Origin: Prevotella sp. UBA3294
Lineage (GTDB): Bacteria; Bacteroidota; Bacteroidia; Bacteroidales; Bacteroidaceae
Reading direction: 5' to 3'
DNA length: 28,760 nucleotides
NCBI GenBank assembly: GCA_002361535.1
Contig: DETG01000046.1
Coordinates: 24,891-53,650 of the forward strand
Part shown: in pieces, positions 1 through 7,314 of the stretch
How positions within the stretch are numbered: position 1 is the first letter of the stretch
Layout of the letters: each line of letters opens with the position of its first letter
Notes under the pieces: model-generated
What the model was told of the DNA's origin: nothing
Database searches by the model: none
What the model saw: only the letters and a program-made list of their open reading frames with translations
Translations under genes and position numbers: made by a program

Positions 1-71
1 ACATCTCTGCCTTCTTAGGCAAGGAGGAGACTTTGCGCCGCCTGCGCCGGGCTATTGAAGTGATTGCTTGA
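1..71 (+). CDS. 3' end of an upstream gene, possibly a PLP-dependent aminotransferase
   Basis: An open frame enters from the left edge and stops at TGA 69-71, giving 22 residues that begin ISAFLGKEETLRR. A terminal strand (RISAF-like) followed by a charged amphipathic helix resembles the C-terminus of fold-type I PLP aminotransferases, but the fragment is too short to be sure. The waaA start codon lies 31 bases downstream on the same strand, so the two could be co-transcribed. Any other protein ending in a charged helix remains possible. Confidence 0.35.
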   Translation, partial: ISAFLGKEETLRRLRRAIEVIA

Positions 72-102
72 ACGAGGTATCGTTGCATAAAACAAAACCA
101 TT

Positions 103-1335
103 ATGTATAATGTCATCATGTATTTCGTCCAGTTGGGCGTTGCCATTGCCGCTATCTTCGATCATAAGGTAAGGTTGATGTGGCGTGGTGAGCGAGCTGC
201 TTTCAAGACATTGAAACAGAAGGTGGATCCCCATGCCAAATATGTATGGGTGCACGCTGCCTCACTGGGTGAGTTCGAGCAGGGACGTCCCATTATCGAG
301 CGTATCCGTCTGGAGCATCCCGAATACAAAATCCTGCTCACCTTCTTCTCGCCGTCGGGCTATCAGGTGCGCAAGAACTACGAGGGGGCTGATATCATCA
401 CCTACCTGCCCATCGACACGGTGACTAATGCACGTCGGTTCCTGCGCACGGTGCGCCCCGTGATGGCATTCTTCATTAAGTATGAGTTCTGGTATAACTA
501 TCTGCATATCCTGAAACACCGTGGTGTTCCTACGTATAGCGTGAGCAGCATCTTCCGTCCCGACCAGATCTTTTTCCGTTGGTATGGACGTGCCTATTCT
601 CGCGTGCTGAAATGTTTCACCAAGTTCTTCGTACAGAACGAGGAAAGCCGACAGCTATTGGCTAAGATCGGCATCACGGAAACCGAGATTGTGGGTGATA
701 CGCGATTCGACCGTGTGATGACGATCAAGTCATTGGCCAAGCAACTGCCTCTCGTTGAGGCTTTTGTTAAAGATGCACCTCATGTGTTCGTGGCAGGTAG
801 CAGTTGGCCTCCCGATGAGGACATCTTCATCCGCTACTTCAACGAGCATCGTGACTGGAAGCTCATCATCGCACCGCATGTCATCGGTGAGGATCACTTG
901 CTGCAAATCATCTCTAAACTGCAAACGGCCAACGGTCGGAAAATCGTACGCTTCACCCAGACCACCCGTGAGGAGGCTGCCCAGGCTGACACACTCATCA
1001 TCGACTGTTTCGGTCTTTTGAGTAGCATCTACAACTATGGTGATGTGGCTTATATTGGTGGCGGTTTCGGCGTGGGTATCCACAACACGCTCGAAGCGGC
1101 TGTTTGGGATATGCCCGTCATCTTCGGTCCCAACAACAAGAAGTTCCAGGAGGCCCAGGATCTGAAAGCCTGCGGCGGTGGTTTCGAAATCAAGAACTAC
1201 GAAGACTTCTGCCGTTTGATGGATCGTTTGGCCTCTGATGAGGCTTTCCTTCAGGAAAGTGGCAGCAAGGCAGGCCATTTCGTCAAAGATCAGGCTGGTG
1301 CCACCGACAAGGTCTTGGCTTCTGTCAAACTATAA
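103..1335 (+). CDS. waaA: 3-deoxy-D-manno-octulosonic acid (Kdo) transferase
   Basis: This 410-residue protein matches the KdtA/WaaA family in length and order. The enzyme transfers Kdo from CMP-Kdo to lipid IVA at the cytoplasmic face of the inner membrane, joining lipid A to the LPS core. A hydrophobic N-terminal stretch (residues 1-20) fits the usual membrane anchor. The motif HAASLGEFEQGRPII (around 50-65) is the family's N-terminal glycosyltransferase signature with its acidic residue. KYEFWYNYL (around 127-135) matches the conserved R/KxEFW block. The C-terminal half carries the GT-B donor-site pattern, including GGGFGVGIHNTLEAA with the conserved His-Asn and Glu. The gene is full length and sits in GC-richer core DNA. 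Long antisense frames across it lack family features and were not kept. Confidence 0.95.
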   Translation: MYNVIMYFVQLGVAIAAIFDHKVRLMWRGERAAFKTLKQKVDPHAKYVWVHAASLGEFEQGRPIIERIRLEHPEYKILLTFFSPSGYQVRKNYEGADIITYLPIDTVTNARRFLRTVRPVMAFFIKYEFWYNYLHILKHRGVPTYSVSSIFRPDQIFFRWYGRAYSRVLKCFTKFFVQNEESRQLLAKIGITETEIVGDTRFDRVMTIKSLAKQLPLVEAFVKDAPHVFVAGSSWPPDEDIFIRYFNEHRDWKLIIAPHVIGEDHLLQIISKLQTANGRKIVRFTQTTREEAAQADTLIIDCFGLLSSIYNYGDVAYIGGGFGVGIHNTLEAAVWDMPVIFGPNNKKFQEAQDLKACGGGFEIKNYEDFCRLMDRLASDEAFLQESGSKAGHFVKDQAGATDKVLASVKL

Positions 1336-1590
1336 TCTTTTGTCTTATTCCTCAGCAACCATGGAGAAGTAATTGTAAAGTCGGTGAACGGCTTAAGTAT
1401 TCTTCAGCCCCTTCTTGTTGTTTGCGTGCTGGAGAAATACATCTTGCTGTACTTTGATAACTGTATCGCTGAGGCCAAACTTCATACTTGTTGGTAATCT
1501 GTACTTTGAGACATACGGTTCCTCTCTTCATCTGATTCTTGGAGATCACAGGGACCGTTAGTATCCGGTGTTCACAGATTTAAAAAAGCA
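1336..1590. other. Intergenic region with no convincing gene
   Basis: This stretch between waaA and the next promoter has no supported gene. The minus strand carries a 65-codon frame (1352-1549) with basic, low-complexity composition. Shifting the frame on that strand gives other partly protein-like pieces, so it may be a decayed coding remnant, but I could not assign it to a family. No strong hairpin followed by a T-run was seen after waaA. Confidence 0.4.
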
Positions 1591-1591
1591 A

Positions 1592-1599
1592 TATCTTTG
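1592..1599 (+). promoter_or_regulatory. Bacteroidota -7 box for the DUF4252/sigma operon
   Basis: TATCTTTG matches the Bacteroidota primary sigma -7 consensus TAnnTTTG. It predicts transcription starting near 1606 and a leader of about 87 nt before the start codon at 1693. A clear -33 TTTG at the ideal spacing is not obvious. Confidence 0.6.
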
Positions 1600-1692
1600 T
1601 AACAAATTTGCTGGAAAATACGTATTAACATATAGAAGCGTTCATCGATGACACTTTGAAAGTAAAGAAATCAACAAATAACAACCGGAAAG

Positions 1693-2256
1693 ATGAAGAG
1701 ATTATCTGAAACGTTCAGTCCTTTGCGGACTGTGAGAAAGTGGGCCATTTGTGCCATGTTAGTATTCGTGTGTGCCAATGCCCACGCCCAAAGCGCAGAC
1801 TTCGATGAGCTGGCTAAGATTAAGGGCGTGGAATATGTGCAGGTCAATAAGGACATGATAAAACTCGCAGGCATGGAGGGAAAAGGCTTGCAGCTGGGCG
1901 AGATGGAATTCAAGCCCACGGAGGGTAAAGAAGCGGATTTCTATGATCAGTTCGACAACATCAAAGTTTTCTCGTGCGAAGAGAAAGGCAGCATCAAGAA
2001 ATTCACGAAAACGGCCCTGAATCTGCTGAAAGGTCAGGAATGGGAACCGCTGATGGACACGAAAGATGATGATGGGGAAATCGTGAAGATCTATCTCTCC
2101 AAGAACGGAGAGCGTTCCACCAACGTCGTTCTGGCTCTTTCGGACGAAGAGGCCCATCTGGTAGTCATCAACGGAACGTTCGACTTTGCCAAAATGATGC
2201 AAGAAGGCATGAAGGTTAAGACCGAAGTGAATGACACTAAGGTCGAAATAAAATAA
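1693..2256 (+). CDS. DUF4252 domain-containing secreted protein
   Basis: This 187-residue protein has an N-terminal signal sequence (charged start, hydrophobic core ICAMLVFVCANAHA, then AQ), which predicts export to the periplasm or outer envelope. The mature part has the DUF4252 pattern: KGVEYVQVNKDMIKLAG near the N-terminus, then a central segment about a named quantity (IKVFSCEEKG), then a C-terminal VVINGTFDFAKMMQ block. The biochemical function of DUF4252 is unknown. These proteins often sit beside ECF sigma factors in Bacteroidota, as here, where the sigma gene starts 5 bases after the stop. The start was chosen because it gives a complete signal peptide and follows a good promoter. A second DUF4252 gene closes the same operon at 3188. 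Confidence 0.85.
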   Translation: MKRLSETFSPLRTVRKWAICAMLVFVCANAHAQSADFDELAKIKGVEYVQVNKDMIKLAGMEGKGLQLGEMEFKPTEGKEADFYDQFDNIKVFSCEEKGSIKKFTKTALNLLKGQEWEPLMDTKDDDGEIVKIYLSKNGERSTNVVLALSDEEAHLVVINGTFDFAKMMQEGMKVKTEVNDTKVEIK

Positions 2257-2260
2257 CTGA

Positions 2261-2773
2261 ATGGACGCACGGGAGTTCAAGCAGCGGTTCATGCCCCACT
2301 ACAGGTTGCTCTATCGGGTGGCTTACCACCTGACGGGCAATGCGCAGGATGCCGAAGACCTGCTTCAGGACTTGTACCTGAAACTTTGGCAGAAGCGCGA
2401 CGACCTGCCTGACGAGGCCATGAGGGATGCTTATCTCGTGACCATGATGCGAAACCTCTATGTTGACCAGCGGCGACTGAAACGGCTTGATGCCTCGGCG
2501 GAACTGAAGAACGGCGACGATCCGCCCGACGAACGGAGCCTCGACCACCAGATAGACGCGAGAGACGAGGTTAGACAACTGGAAGGACTCATCCGGGAAC
2601 TATCCGAAAGAGACGCCAAAATCATCCAGATGCACGCGGTGGACGACTGCTCCTACGAAGAGATTGAGCGCGACACCGGACTCTCGCAAGGCAATATCCG
2701 CATCATCGTGATGCGAACGAAAAAGAAACTGAAAGAACAATTTGACAAAATCGCGAAGACATGGACGAACTGA
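2261..2773 (+). CDS. ECF-type RNA polymerase sigma factor
   Basis: This 170-residue protein has the two conserved sigma regions of a compact sigma-70/ECF factor. Region 2 lies around residues 10-45 and contains YRLLYRVAYHLTG and the DAEDLLQDLYLKLW core-binding helix. Region 4 lies around 110-165 and carries the helix-turn-helix (CSYEEIERDTGLSQGNIRI, then MRTKKKLKE). It should redirect RNA polymerase to a small regulon that probably includes its own operon. Its 3' end overlaps the next gene by 13 bases, which implies translational coupling to a membrane protein that is the likely anti-sigma partner. The length is normal and no defects are seen. Confidence 0.92.
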   Translation: MDAREFKQRFMPHYRLLYRVAYHLTGNAQDAEDLLQDLYLKLWQKRDDLPDEAMRDAYLVTMMRNLYVDQRRLKRLDASAELKNGDDPPDERSLDHQIDARDEVRQLEGLIRELSERDAKIIQMHAVDDCSYEEIERDTGLSQGNIRIIVMRTKKKLKEQFDKIAKTWTN

Positions 2774-3186
2774 ATCTGAAAACGTTGGAACAAATCCCCA
2801 TACCGGAAGGTTTGGAGGAACGACTTTCAAAGAAGATTGATGAGTGGGGAGCCCACCCCCAACCCCTCCCAAAGGGAGGGGAGTCGGTAGCTTCTCCTTT
2901 GAGAAGAGTCGTGCGCTACGTTGCTGCTGCCTGCCTTGCCCTTGTCTTCGGTTTGGGGATTCACTACCTGCAACGTGAAGAACTCCCCTCTCGGAAGGGG
3001 CAGGGGGTGGGCTTTGCCGAACAGGATACTTACCAAGACCCCGTGAAGGCACAACAGGAGGCCGAACGCGCACTTAACATGCTTGCCATGAACCTGAACA
3101 AGGGCATGGGACATCTGGAAAAGGCAAAAGCCCTGAGCGAGAAGACCGAACAATCATTCTATGAGAAACTAAAGGTAATGAAATAA
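2761..3186 (+). CDS. Single-pass membrane protein, probable anti-sigma partner, carrying two in-frame REP-like inserts
   Basis: This 141-residue protein overlaps the sigma gene and has one predicted transmembrane helix at residues 53-70 (VAAACLALVFGLG). The N-terminus (1-30) is short and acidic/basic and should be cytoplasmic; the C-terminal part is helical and charged (KAQQEAERALNML onward). The position directly after an ECF sigma gene and the topology fit a small anti-sigma or sigma-modulating protein, but no named anti-sigma family was recognised. Residues 31-41 (AHPQPLPKGGE) and 73-85 (EELPSRKGQGVGF) are the translations of two inverted copies of a GC-rich repeat at 2850-2884 and 2982-3013. 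These copies flank the membrane helix and keep the frame open. Confidence 0.7.
   Translation: MDELNLKTLEQIPIPEGLEERLSKKIDEWGAHPQPLPKGGESVASPLRRVVRYVAAACLALVFGLGIHYLQREELPSRKGQGVGFAEQDTYQDPVKAQQEAERALNMLAMNLNKGMGHLEKAKALSEKTEQSFYEKLKVMK
2850..2884 (+). repeat. REP-like palindromic element, copy 1, inside a gene
   Basis: The element starts AGCCCACCCCC, runs through a CCCTCCCAAAGGGAGGG hairpin and ends GGGAGT. It is 35 bases long and matches the reverse complement of 2982-3013 over nearly its whole length, with a few differences in the hairpin loop. The asymmetric C-run beside a short hairpin is the usual layout of REP-type elements. It lies in frame within the coding sequence at 2761-3186. Confidence 0.75.
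2982..3013 (-). repeat. REP-like palindromic element, copy 2, inverted
   Basis: This 32-base element begins ACTCCCCTC and ends GGGGGTGGGCT. It is the inverted partner of the copy at 2850-2884, shorter by three bases in the hairpin. Together the pair resembles a BIME-type doublet with about 97 bases between the copies, and that interval encodes the membrane helix of the host gene. Confidence 0.75.
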
Positions 3187-3187
3187 C

Positions 3188-3655
3188 ATGAAACAGATAA
3201 TCATAAAAATCCTCATCGGCATCGTGGTGGCCTCGTGCAGCCTCCATGCCAATGCCCAAGTGAAGGCATTCGAGAAATATGCCGACATGAAAAACGTAAC
3301 CTACGTGTATATCTCGAAATACATGCTCGGCATGGCGGGCAGAAACGCCACACCTTCGGTGCCCGGCGTTGACATCAAGACCCTGGCCGGCAAACTGACG
3401 GGTATTCAGATTATCAATACGGAGAACAATGCCGCTAAGACGAAACTGAAGAGCGACGTCAAGGCCATTTTAGCAAAGGGTAAGTACGAATTGCTGATGC
3501 AGATGAACGAGGACGACAGCAAGGTGAACATTTTCCATTGTATAACCAAACAGCAGTCGGCCGTGGTCATGCAGGTCGAAGACAAAGAGGAACTAACGCT
3601 GATGGTATTCTCGGGAAAGTTCACGCTCGACGATGTGATGAAGATGGCGCAATAG
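3188..3655 (+). CDS. DUF4252 domain-containing secreted protein (second copy)
   Basis: This 155-residue protein starts one base after the preceding stop. It has a signal peptide (KQIIIKILIGIVVASCSLHANA, cleavage near AQ). The mature part repeats the DUF4252 features of the first gene of the operon: VTYVYISKYMLGMAG, then GIQIINTENN, then LTLMVFSGKFTLDDVMKMA at the end. The two DUF4252 proteins bracket the sigma and membrane genes and are divergent paralogues rather than a recent duplication. The function is unknown. The operon structure suggests that envelope-located DUF4252 proteins are targets or inputs of the sigma circuit. A possible Cys in the signal region (ASCSLHA) leaves open a lipoprotein, but no clear lipobox is present. 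Confidence 0.85.
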   Translation: MKQIIIKILIGIVVASCSLHANAQVKAFEKYADMKNVTYVYISKYMLGMAGRNATPSVPGVDIKTLAGKLTGIQIINTENNAAKTKLKSDVKAILAKGKYELLMQMNEDDSKVNIFHCITKQQSAVVMQVEDKEELTLMVFSGKFTLDDVMKMAQ

Positions 3656-3731
3656 ACATTGATGGGACTCCCACAGGGAGGAATTTCAAGTTTATGATAT
3701 AGGATTTTCCGTTTCAAGGGTGCAAAACCCT

Positions 3732-3784
3732 GATAAACACAGGCCTTACACCCTTCTCAGGAGGGTGCAAGCCCAGTGTTTATC
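3732..3784. repeat. Nested inverted repeat (cruciform-like) after the DUF4252 operon
   Basis: The outer arms are GATAAACAC (3732-3740) and GTGTTTATC (3776-3784). The inner arms are CACCCT (3749-3754) and AGGGTG (3762-3767). The motif ACACCCTT also recurs just outside, near 3795-3808. There is no T-run directly after the structure, so a simple intrinsic terminator is not indicated. It may be a mobile miniature repeat or a terminator-like structure for the operon ending at 3655. Confidence 0.5.
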
Positions 3785-3815
3785 GGCATTATGACACCCT
3801 TACACCCTTAAACAG

Positions 3816-3919
3816 AAAATTCTCGCGTGCGCACGCGAGAGAAAACAGGATGCGGAAAGATAAAAGTGAACACCATGCCCCCCCGTTCAAAGAAAATGAA
3901 TCAAAACCGTCCCGGTGAT
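3816..3919 (+). repeat. ~100-bp dispersed repeat, copy 1
   Basis: This copy starts AAAATTCTCGCG, contains a perfect 20-base palindrome at 3821-3840, then a shared segment including AAAAGTGAACACC and a C7 run followed by GTTCAAAGAAAA, and ends CCCGGTGAT. The second copy is at 4489-4586 in the same orientation, with scattered substitutions and small indels. No coding capacity is supported. The two copies flank the RhuM-like pseudogene. Confidence 0.85.
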
Positions 3920-4006
3920 TTTCCGGTGATTCTATTGAATCAAGACTGTGTTTCTGAATGAAATCGCATCTGTGCAATAACCATCATAAAAGGGGCTTGA
4001 GGAATC

Positions 4007-4060
4007 ACGAATAATTTGTCAAGATTAACGGTTAAACTTTGTGGCTTAACGAATAATTTG
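4007..4060 (+). repeat. 12-bp direct repeat upstream of the RhuM-like pseudogene
   Basis: ACGAATAATTTG occurs exactly at 4007-4018 and again at 4049-4060, a period of 42 bases. The second copy ends two bases before the TATATTTG -7 box. Its place suggests a regulatory site of the former gene, or a duplication scar. Confidence 0.5.
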
Positions 4061-4061
4061 C

Positions 4062-4069
4062 TATATTTG
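4062..4069 (+). promoter_or_regulatory. -7 box of the RhuM-like pseudogene
   Basis: TATATTTG fits TAnnTTTG and lies 29 bases before the ATG at 4099. Confidence 0.55.
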
Positions 4070-4098
4070 CAGTCGGTAGGACCTTTAAATATATTGAG

Positions 4099-4469
4099 AT
4101 GGCTAAACGAAGAGAAATACGAAACAGCACCGCCGAGTTCCTTATCTTTCAGATAGAAGGAAAGGAACAGGGCATAGAGGTGTACTATAAGGATAAAACG
4201 GTGTGGTGTACGCAGAAAGCAATGGCTATGTTGTTTGATTGTACCTCTGATAACATAAGTGTGCATTTGCAGAATATCTATGATACAGCTGAATTAAGAA
4301 GGGAGGCAACTACCGAGAAAATTTCGGTAGTTCGACGTGAAGGGAACAGAGATGTCAATCGCACACTTCAGTTCTACAACCTCGATGCCGTCATCAGCGT
4401 AGGTTATTCTTCCAAAGTGACTTCGACAGGTTTTTAGGAGAATTACCTTATATTGAGGACGATAATTAG
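4099..4469 (+). pseudogene. RhuM family protein with internal deletion and frameshift
   Basis: Residues 1-103 match the N-terminal part of RhuM/virulence-RhuM proteins: an N-terminal IEVYYKDKTVWCTQKAMAMLF segment typical of their DNA-binding-like domain, then DNISVHLQNIYDTAEL, and the hallmark YNLDAVISVGY. The family continues for about 200 more residues, but here the frame ends at 4437 after ten unrelated residues. In another frame, 4413-4469 reads QSDFDRFLGELPYIEDDN before a stop, which looks like the original C-terminus of such a protein. The simplest reading is one deletion, fusing codons shortly after ISVGY to the final 18 codons out of frame. RhuM genes commonly sit in defence or restriction islands. 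The remnant is probably not functional. Confidence 0.7.
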
Positions 4470-4488
4470 AGTGAATATTCAATTGCAT

Positions 4489-4586
4489 AAAATTCTCGCG
4501 CGCGCTCGCGAGAAACCGGATGTCGCATGACAAAAGTGAACACCGTGCCCCCCCGTTCAAAGAAAAAGAATCTAAGTCCCGGTGAT
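4489..4586 (+). repeat. ~100-bp dispersed repeat, copy 2
   Basis: This is a direct copy of 3816-3919. It has a near-perfect palindrome at 4494-4513, the shared AAAAGTGAACACC core and C7 run, and the CCCGGTGAT end. It lies just after the C-terminal remnant of the RhuM-like pseudogene, so the pseudogene and its promoter sit between two direct copies. Confidence 0.85.
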
Positions 4587-4924
4587 CAAATATAAGTCTA
4601 TGATGATAGAAGTAAATAAAGGCGCTAATATGGAAGAAGCCTCATTGCGTTTGATTCACAAGAGCTCATATAGAAAGAACATACGCGAATTGATAACAAG
4701 ACTGATTTCAGAGTTATATGAGTAGAATGTAGCTCTTTATGAAAGGAATAAGAAAGGAACTCCAAGACTCTCAGCTGCTGAGAGAAATTGCACCCCAGGC
4801 AGAACAGTTATTCCGAAACCAATAATTCATAGAGTTTATCGGAGGTAAGGAGCATATTTTTCAGATGTCTGAAGAATTAACAGGATTATTATGGGGGTAT
4901 GATCGAGTATTCATTTCCTATTAA
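4587..4924 (+). pseudogene. Decayed coding remnants of unknown identity
   Basis: Three short protein-like pieces follow one another here. A 41-codon frame at 4600-4725 begins MMIEVNKGANMEEAS. A frame from 4739 begins MKGIRKELQDSQ and stops after about 30 codons. A third piece in another frame, ending at 4924, reads IEFIGGKEHIFQMSEELTGL. Their helical, charged composition suggests one or two broken genes rather than random DNA. I could not assign a family. A real 41-residue small protein at 4600-4725 remains possible. Confidence 0.35.
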
Positions 4925-4973
4925 ATATAGGCATTCCCCAAAAGTTTGTTTTTAACGCCGTTTTTTTGCCCCA

Positions 4974-4988
4974 TCACAAGCCTTGTGA
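4974..4988. repeat. Short palindrome bracketing the accessory block, left copy
   Basis: TCACAAGCCTTGTGA forms a 7-bp stem around a single C. Its 13-base core is the exact reverse complement of the core at 17135-17147 on the other side of the kinase-DarT block. It lies about 45 bases upstream of the kinase promoter. Confidence 0.5.
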
Positions 4989-5035
4989 AAATGGAAGTTT
5001 TTGAGGAAAAACATTCGTGAATTGAACTTTTTTCG

Positions 5036-5043
5036 TATCTTTG
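5036..5043 (+). promoter_or_regulatory. -7 box of the kinase genes
   Basis: TATCTTTG matches TAnnTTTG and is followed by the start codon at 5067, so the leader should be about 17 nt. TTCG near 5014-5017 is a weak -33 candidate. The second kinase begins 13 bases after the first ends, so this promoter probably serves both. Confidence 0.65.
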
Positions 5044-5066
5044 CATTATCTAATGACAGATAATCT

Positions 5067-7301
5067 ATGAATTATCCTTTGATATCAGAATACGTAGAGG
5101 CCATTAAGGCTGCAGAAGACAATTTTGAACAGTTAAAGAATCTTCGGCCTGTATTAGGAGAGGATGGAGAACCTGTGTTTTCGAGTGGAAACTTCGCCGT
5201 GGTGTTCAAGATGAAAGACGAGCTGACTGGGAATCTGCATGCTGTAAAGTGTTTCTTGAAGGAACAGGAAGGACGTGCAGAGGCCTATCGCATGATAGCA
5301 GAGGAACTGGAGTATGTCAGCAGCACCTTCCTCACGCCCATCAAGTATCTGGACAAGGAACTGTTTGTGGACTCAAAAAATTCTGATGAGACAGAGTTTC
5401 CTGTCTTGCTGATGGACTGGGTTGAAGGCAAGACTTTGGATAAGTATATTCGAGAGCATATCGATGATCAATACGAACTCTCACTGTTGGCCTATCAGTT
5501 CAGTCGTTTGGCGATGTGGCTGATGCCGCAACCTTTTGCTCATGGAGACTTGAAGCCTGACAATATCCTCGTGAAAGACGATGGAACATTAGTATTAGTG
5601 GATTACGATGGTATGTATGTGCCAGCCATGAAAGGCCAGAAAGCCCGCGAGTTAGGCAGTCCAGACTTCCGTCATCCATCAAGAACAGAGAATGATTTCG
5701 ATGAACATATTGATGATTTCTCTCTTGCCAGCATTCTGTTGTCCCTGAAGGCCATTTCCCTCCAGCCTTCATTATTGGAAGAATATGGTGCTTCAGATCG
5801 TCTCCTGTTCTCAGAAAAGGACTACCGCAACTTGTCCGATGCTTATACCTGGAAAGTATTAACGTCATCAGAAGATAACGAATTAAATAATTTGTTATCA
5901 GTTATTACCGCTGCTTTACAAAAGAATTATTTATCTGCAGAAACTCTTTATATGCTATGTTTAAAAGAACCCGAAAAGAATTTCTTTATTGAGGGCAATA
6001 TTCCCCAAAAGCTGCTAAGGGAAATGGGGCTGGACAAATATACCATAATATGTGAAGGAATAGCAAGTGTTTTTAATGGACATAAATGGGGCTGCCTCAA
6101 CAAGGATGGCGTTTATTTAATTCCTTGTTTGTATGATTTGGTGTCGTTTCACAAATACGATGATAATAAAAATCTGATTCTTTGTGCTTCTGGTGGTGAC
6201 TTTTTTACAGGAATCCAGGGCGACAAGGAAAGAACCATTTACACAGGCTCATATGATTTATATGATACTAAGGGTAACTTTCTATTGGGTGGTTTTAATG
6301 ACTTCGAATACCATTATGAGACCTCTACATATAGATTCTTATATGGAAGGCAATGGAAACTGTTTCCTAAGAAATCTAATTACTTATGGGAACGTAACAG
6401 GTTTCATGTTGGAAAGAGAGGAAAATGGATCATATTGAATCAAGATCTTATTTTTCCTTTTGATTGCCATTTACAATATGTTGATCGCATTACTGGTTAT
6501 TGGTTTACATCCCAACACAGTTTAGAAGGAGGTCGTTTATATTTAAAAGACGATGTTCTGTATGGGGATTTTAAGGGATATAGTGTTCCTATCAAATTTC
6601 CTAACGACGCCCTGTTTGATAAAGTTAGTATTATAAACACAACGACTTTTCTGGGGATTAACCACCCAAATTGTGCCAATGAAGAGCGGTGTGTTATATA
6701 TATGAATAAGATGACTAAATCAAGTTATTATAAGTGGACCGAGACCATAGACGAGCATTATACTTTTGTTTATCGAGGAAAACTCGGATTATTGAAAGAT
6801 GGTAAGGAAGTTCTTCCCTGTGAATTTGAATATATAACTAAACCTATTGACAATTGGGTATTTATTGTCAAAAAATATCCTTATATACCTGATGAAAGAA
6901 CTTGGGGGAAGTGCTATGTTCTTCTATATCAAATAAAAGATTCTTTCTATTCTGATTACCAATTTAGGAATTCTATCATTGCTATTAAAATAATAGACAA
7001 TGACTCTATTGAACAACTGCTCTACAAAGGTGCTTTTAAACTTCAAAAAGTAGATACTGATAGCACAATCTTAAAATCCTACGCACTTTTCGAAAATAAT
7101 TTAGATTGCTTTGAAGAAACCTTTCTAGAACAACTACACAGCCCCCTGAAAGATGAGGATTTTTTTTACAATTATTGGCAATCTTGCAAGCTTATGAAAT
7201 TAATGAAGGAAGGCAAAAAGAGGAACAGTGAAGACCATGATAATTATGGGCTTATGGATGCTTTAGATGGTGATCCGGAAGCTTATTGGAATATCGACTA
7301 A
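5067..7301 (+). CDS. Protein kinase-like protein with C-terminal WG-type repeats
   Basis: This 744-residue protein has an N-terminal kinase domain (about 30-255). A Gly-loop-like SSGNFAVVFKMKD precedes the ATP-binding Lys61 (HAVKCF). The catalytic loop is AHGDLKPDNILV, with Asp161, Lys163 and Asn166. The metal-binding Asp is Asp179 in LVDYDGMYVP, in place of DFG. All catalytic residues are present, so it is probably an active Ser/Thr-type kinase. After a helical linker, residues 330-600 hold degenerate WG repeats (HKWGCLNKDGVYLIPCLYD; RGKWIILNQDLIFPFD; GKLGLLKDGKEVLPCEFEY), likely a beta-rich ligand- or protein-binding module. There is no signal peptide or membrane helix, so it should be cytoplasmic. 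The tail is more AT-rich than the kinase part. A paralogue follows immediately; together with the vWA and PP2C genes downstream it suggests a phosphorylation circuit. Confidence 0.85.
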   Translation: MNYPLISEYVEAIKAAEDNFEQLKNLRPVLGEDGEPVFSSGNFAVVFKMKDELTGNLHAVKCFLKEQEGRAEAYRMIAEELEYVSSTFLTPIKYLDKELFVDSKNSDETEFPVLLMDWVEGKTLDKYIREHIDDQYELSLLAYQFSRLAMWLMPQPFAHGDLKPDNILVKDDGTLVLVDYDGMYVPAMKGQKARELGSPDFRHPSRTENDFDEHIDDFSLASILLSLKAISLQPSLLEEYGASDRLLFSEKDYRNLSDAYTWKVLTSSEDNELNNLLSVITAALQKNYLSAETLYMLCLKEPEKNFFIEGNIPQKLLREMGLDKYTIICEGIASVFNGHKWGCLNKDGVYLIPCLYDLVSFHKYDDNKNLILCASGGDFFTGIQGDKERTIYTGSYDLYDTKGNFLLGGFNDFEYHYETSTYRFLYGRQWKLFPKKSNYLWERNRFHVGKRGKWIILNQDLIFPFDCHLQYVDRITGYWFTSQHSLEGGRLYLKDDVLYGDFKGYSVPIKFPNDALFDKVSIINTTTFLGINHPNCANEERCVIYMNKMTKSSYYKWTETIDEHYTFVYRGKLGLLKDGKEVLPCEFEYITKPIDNWVFIVKKYPYIPDERTWGKCYVLLYQIKDSFYSDYQFRNSIIAIKIIDNDSIEQLLYKGAFKLQKVDTDSTILKSYALFENNLDCFEETFLEQLHSPLKDEDFFYNYWQSCKLMKLMKEGKKRNSEDHDNYGLMDALDGDPEAYWNID

Positions 7302-7314
7302 TAATTAATGCCGT

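Noticed and set aside
730..1278. 182-codon antisense frame within waaA
   Set aside because: waaA is a clear full-length gene on the plus strand; the antisense frame shows no family motif or promoter.
1759..2292. 177-codon antisense frame over the first DUF4252 gene
   Set aside because: It mirrors codon bias of the plus-strand gene, which has a signal peptide and promoter; no independent support.
3656..5066. CRISPR array or integrative element ends
   Set aside because: The repeats here are two long copies without regular spacers, and no integrase, tRNA or att-like duplication could be found in the window.
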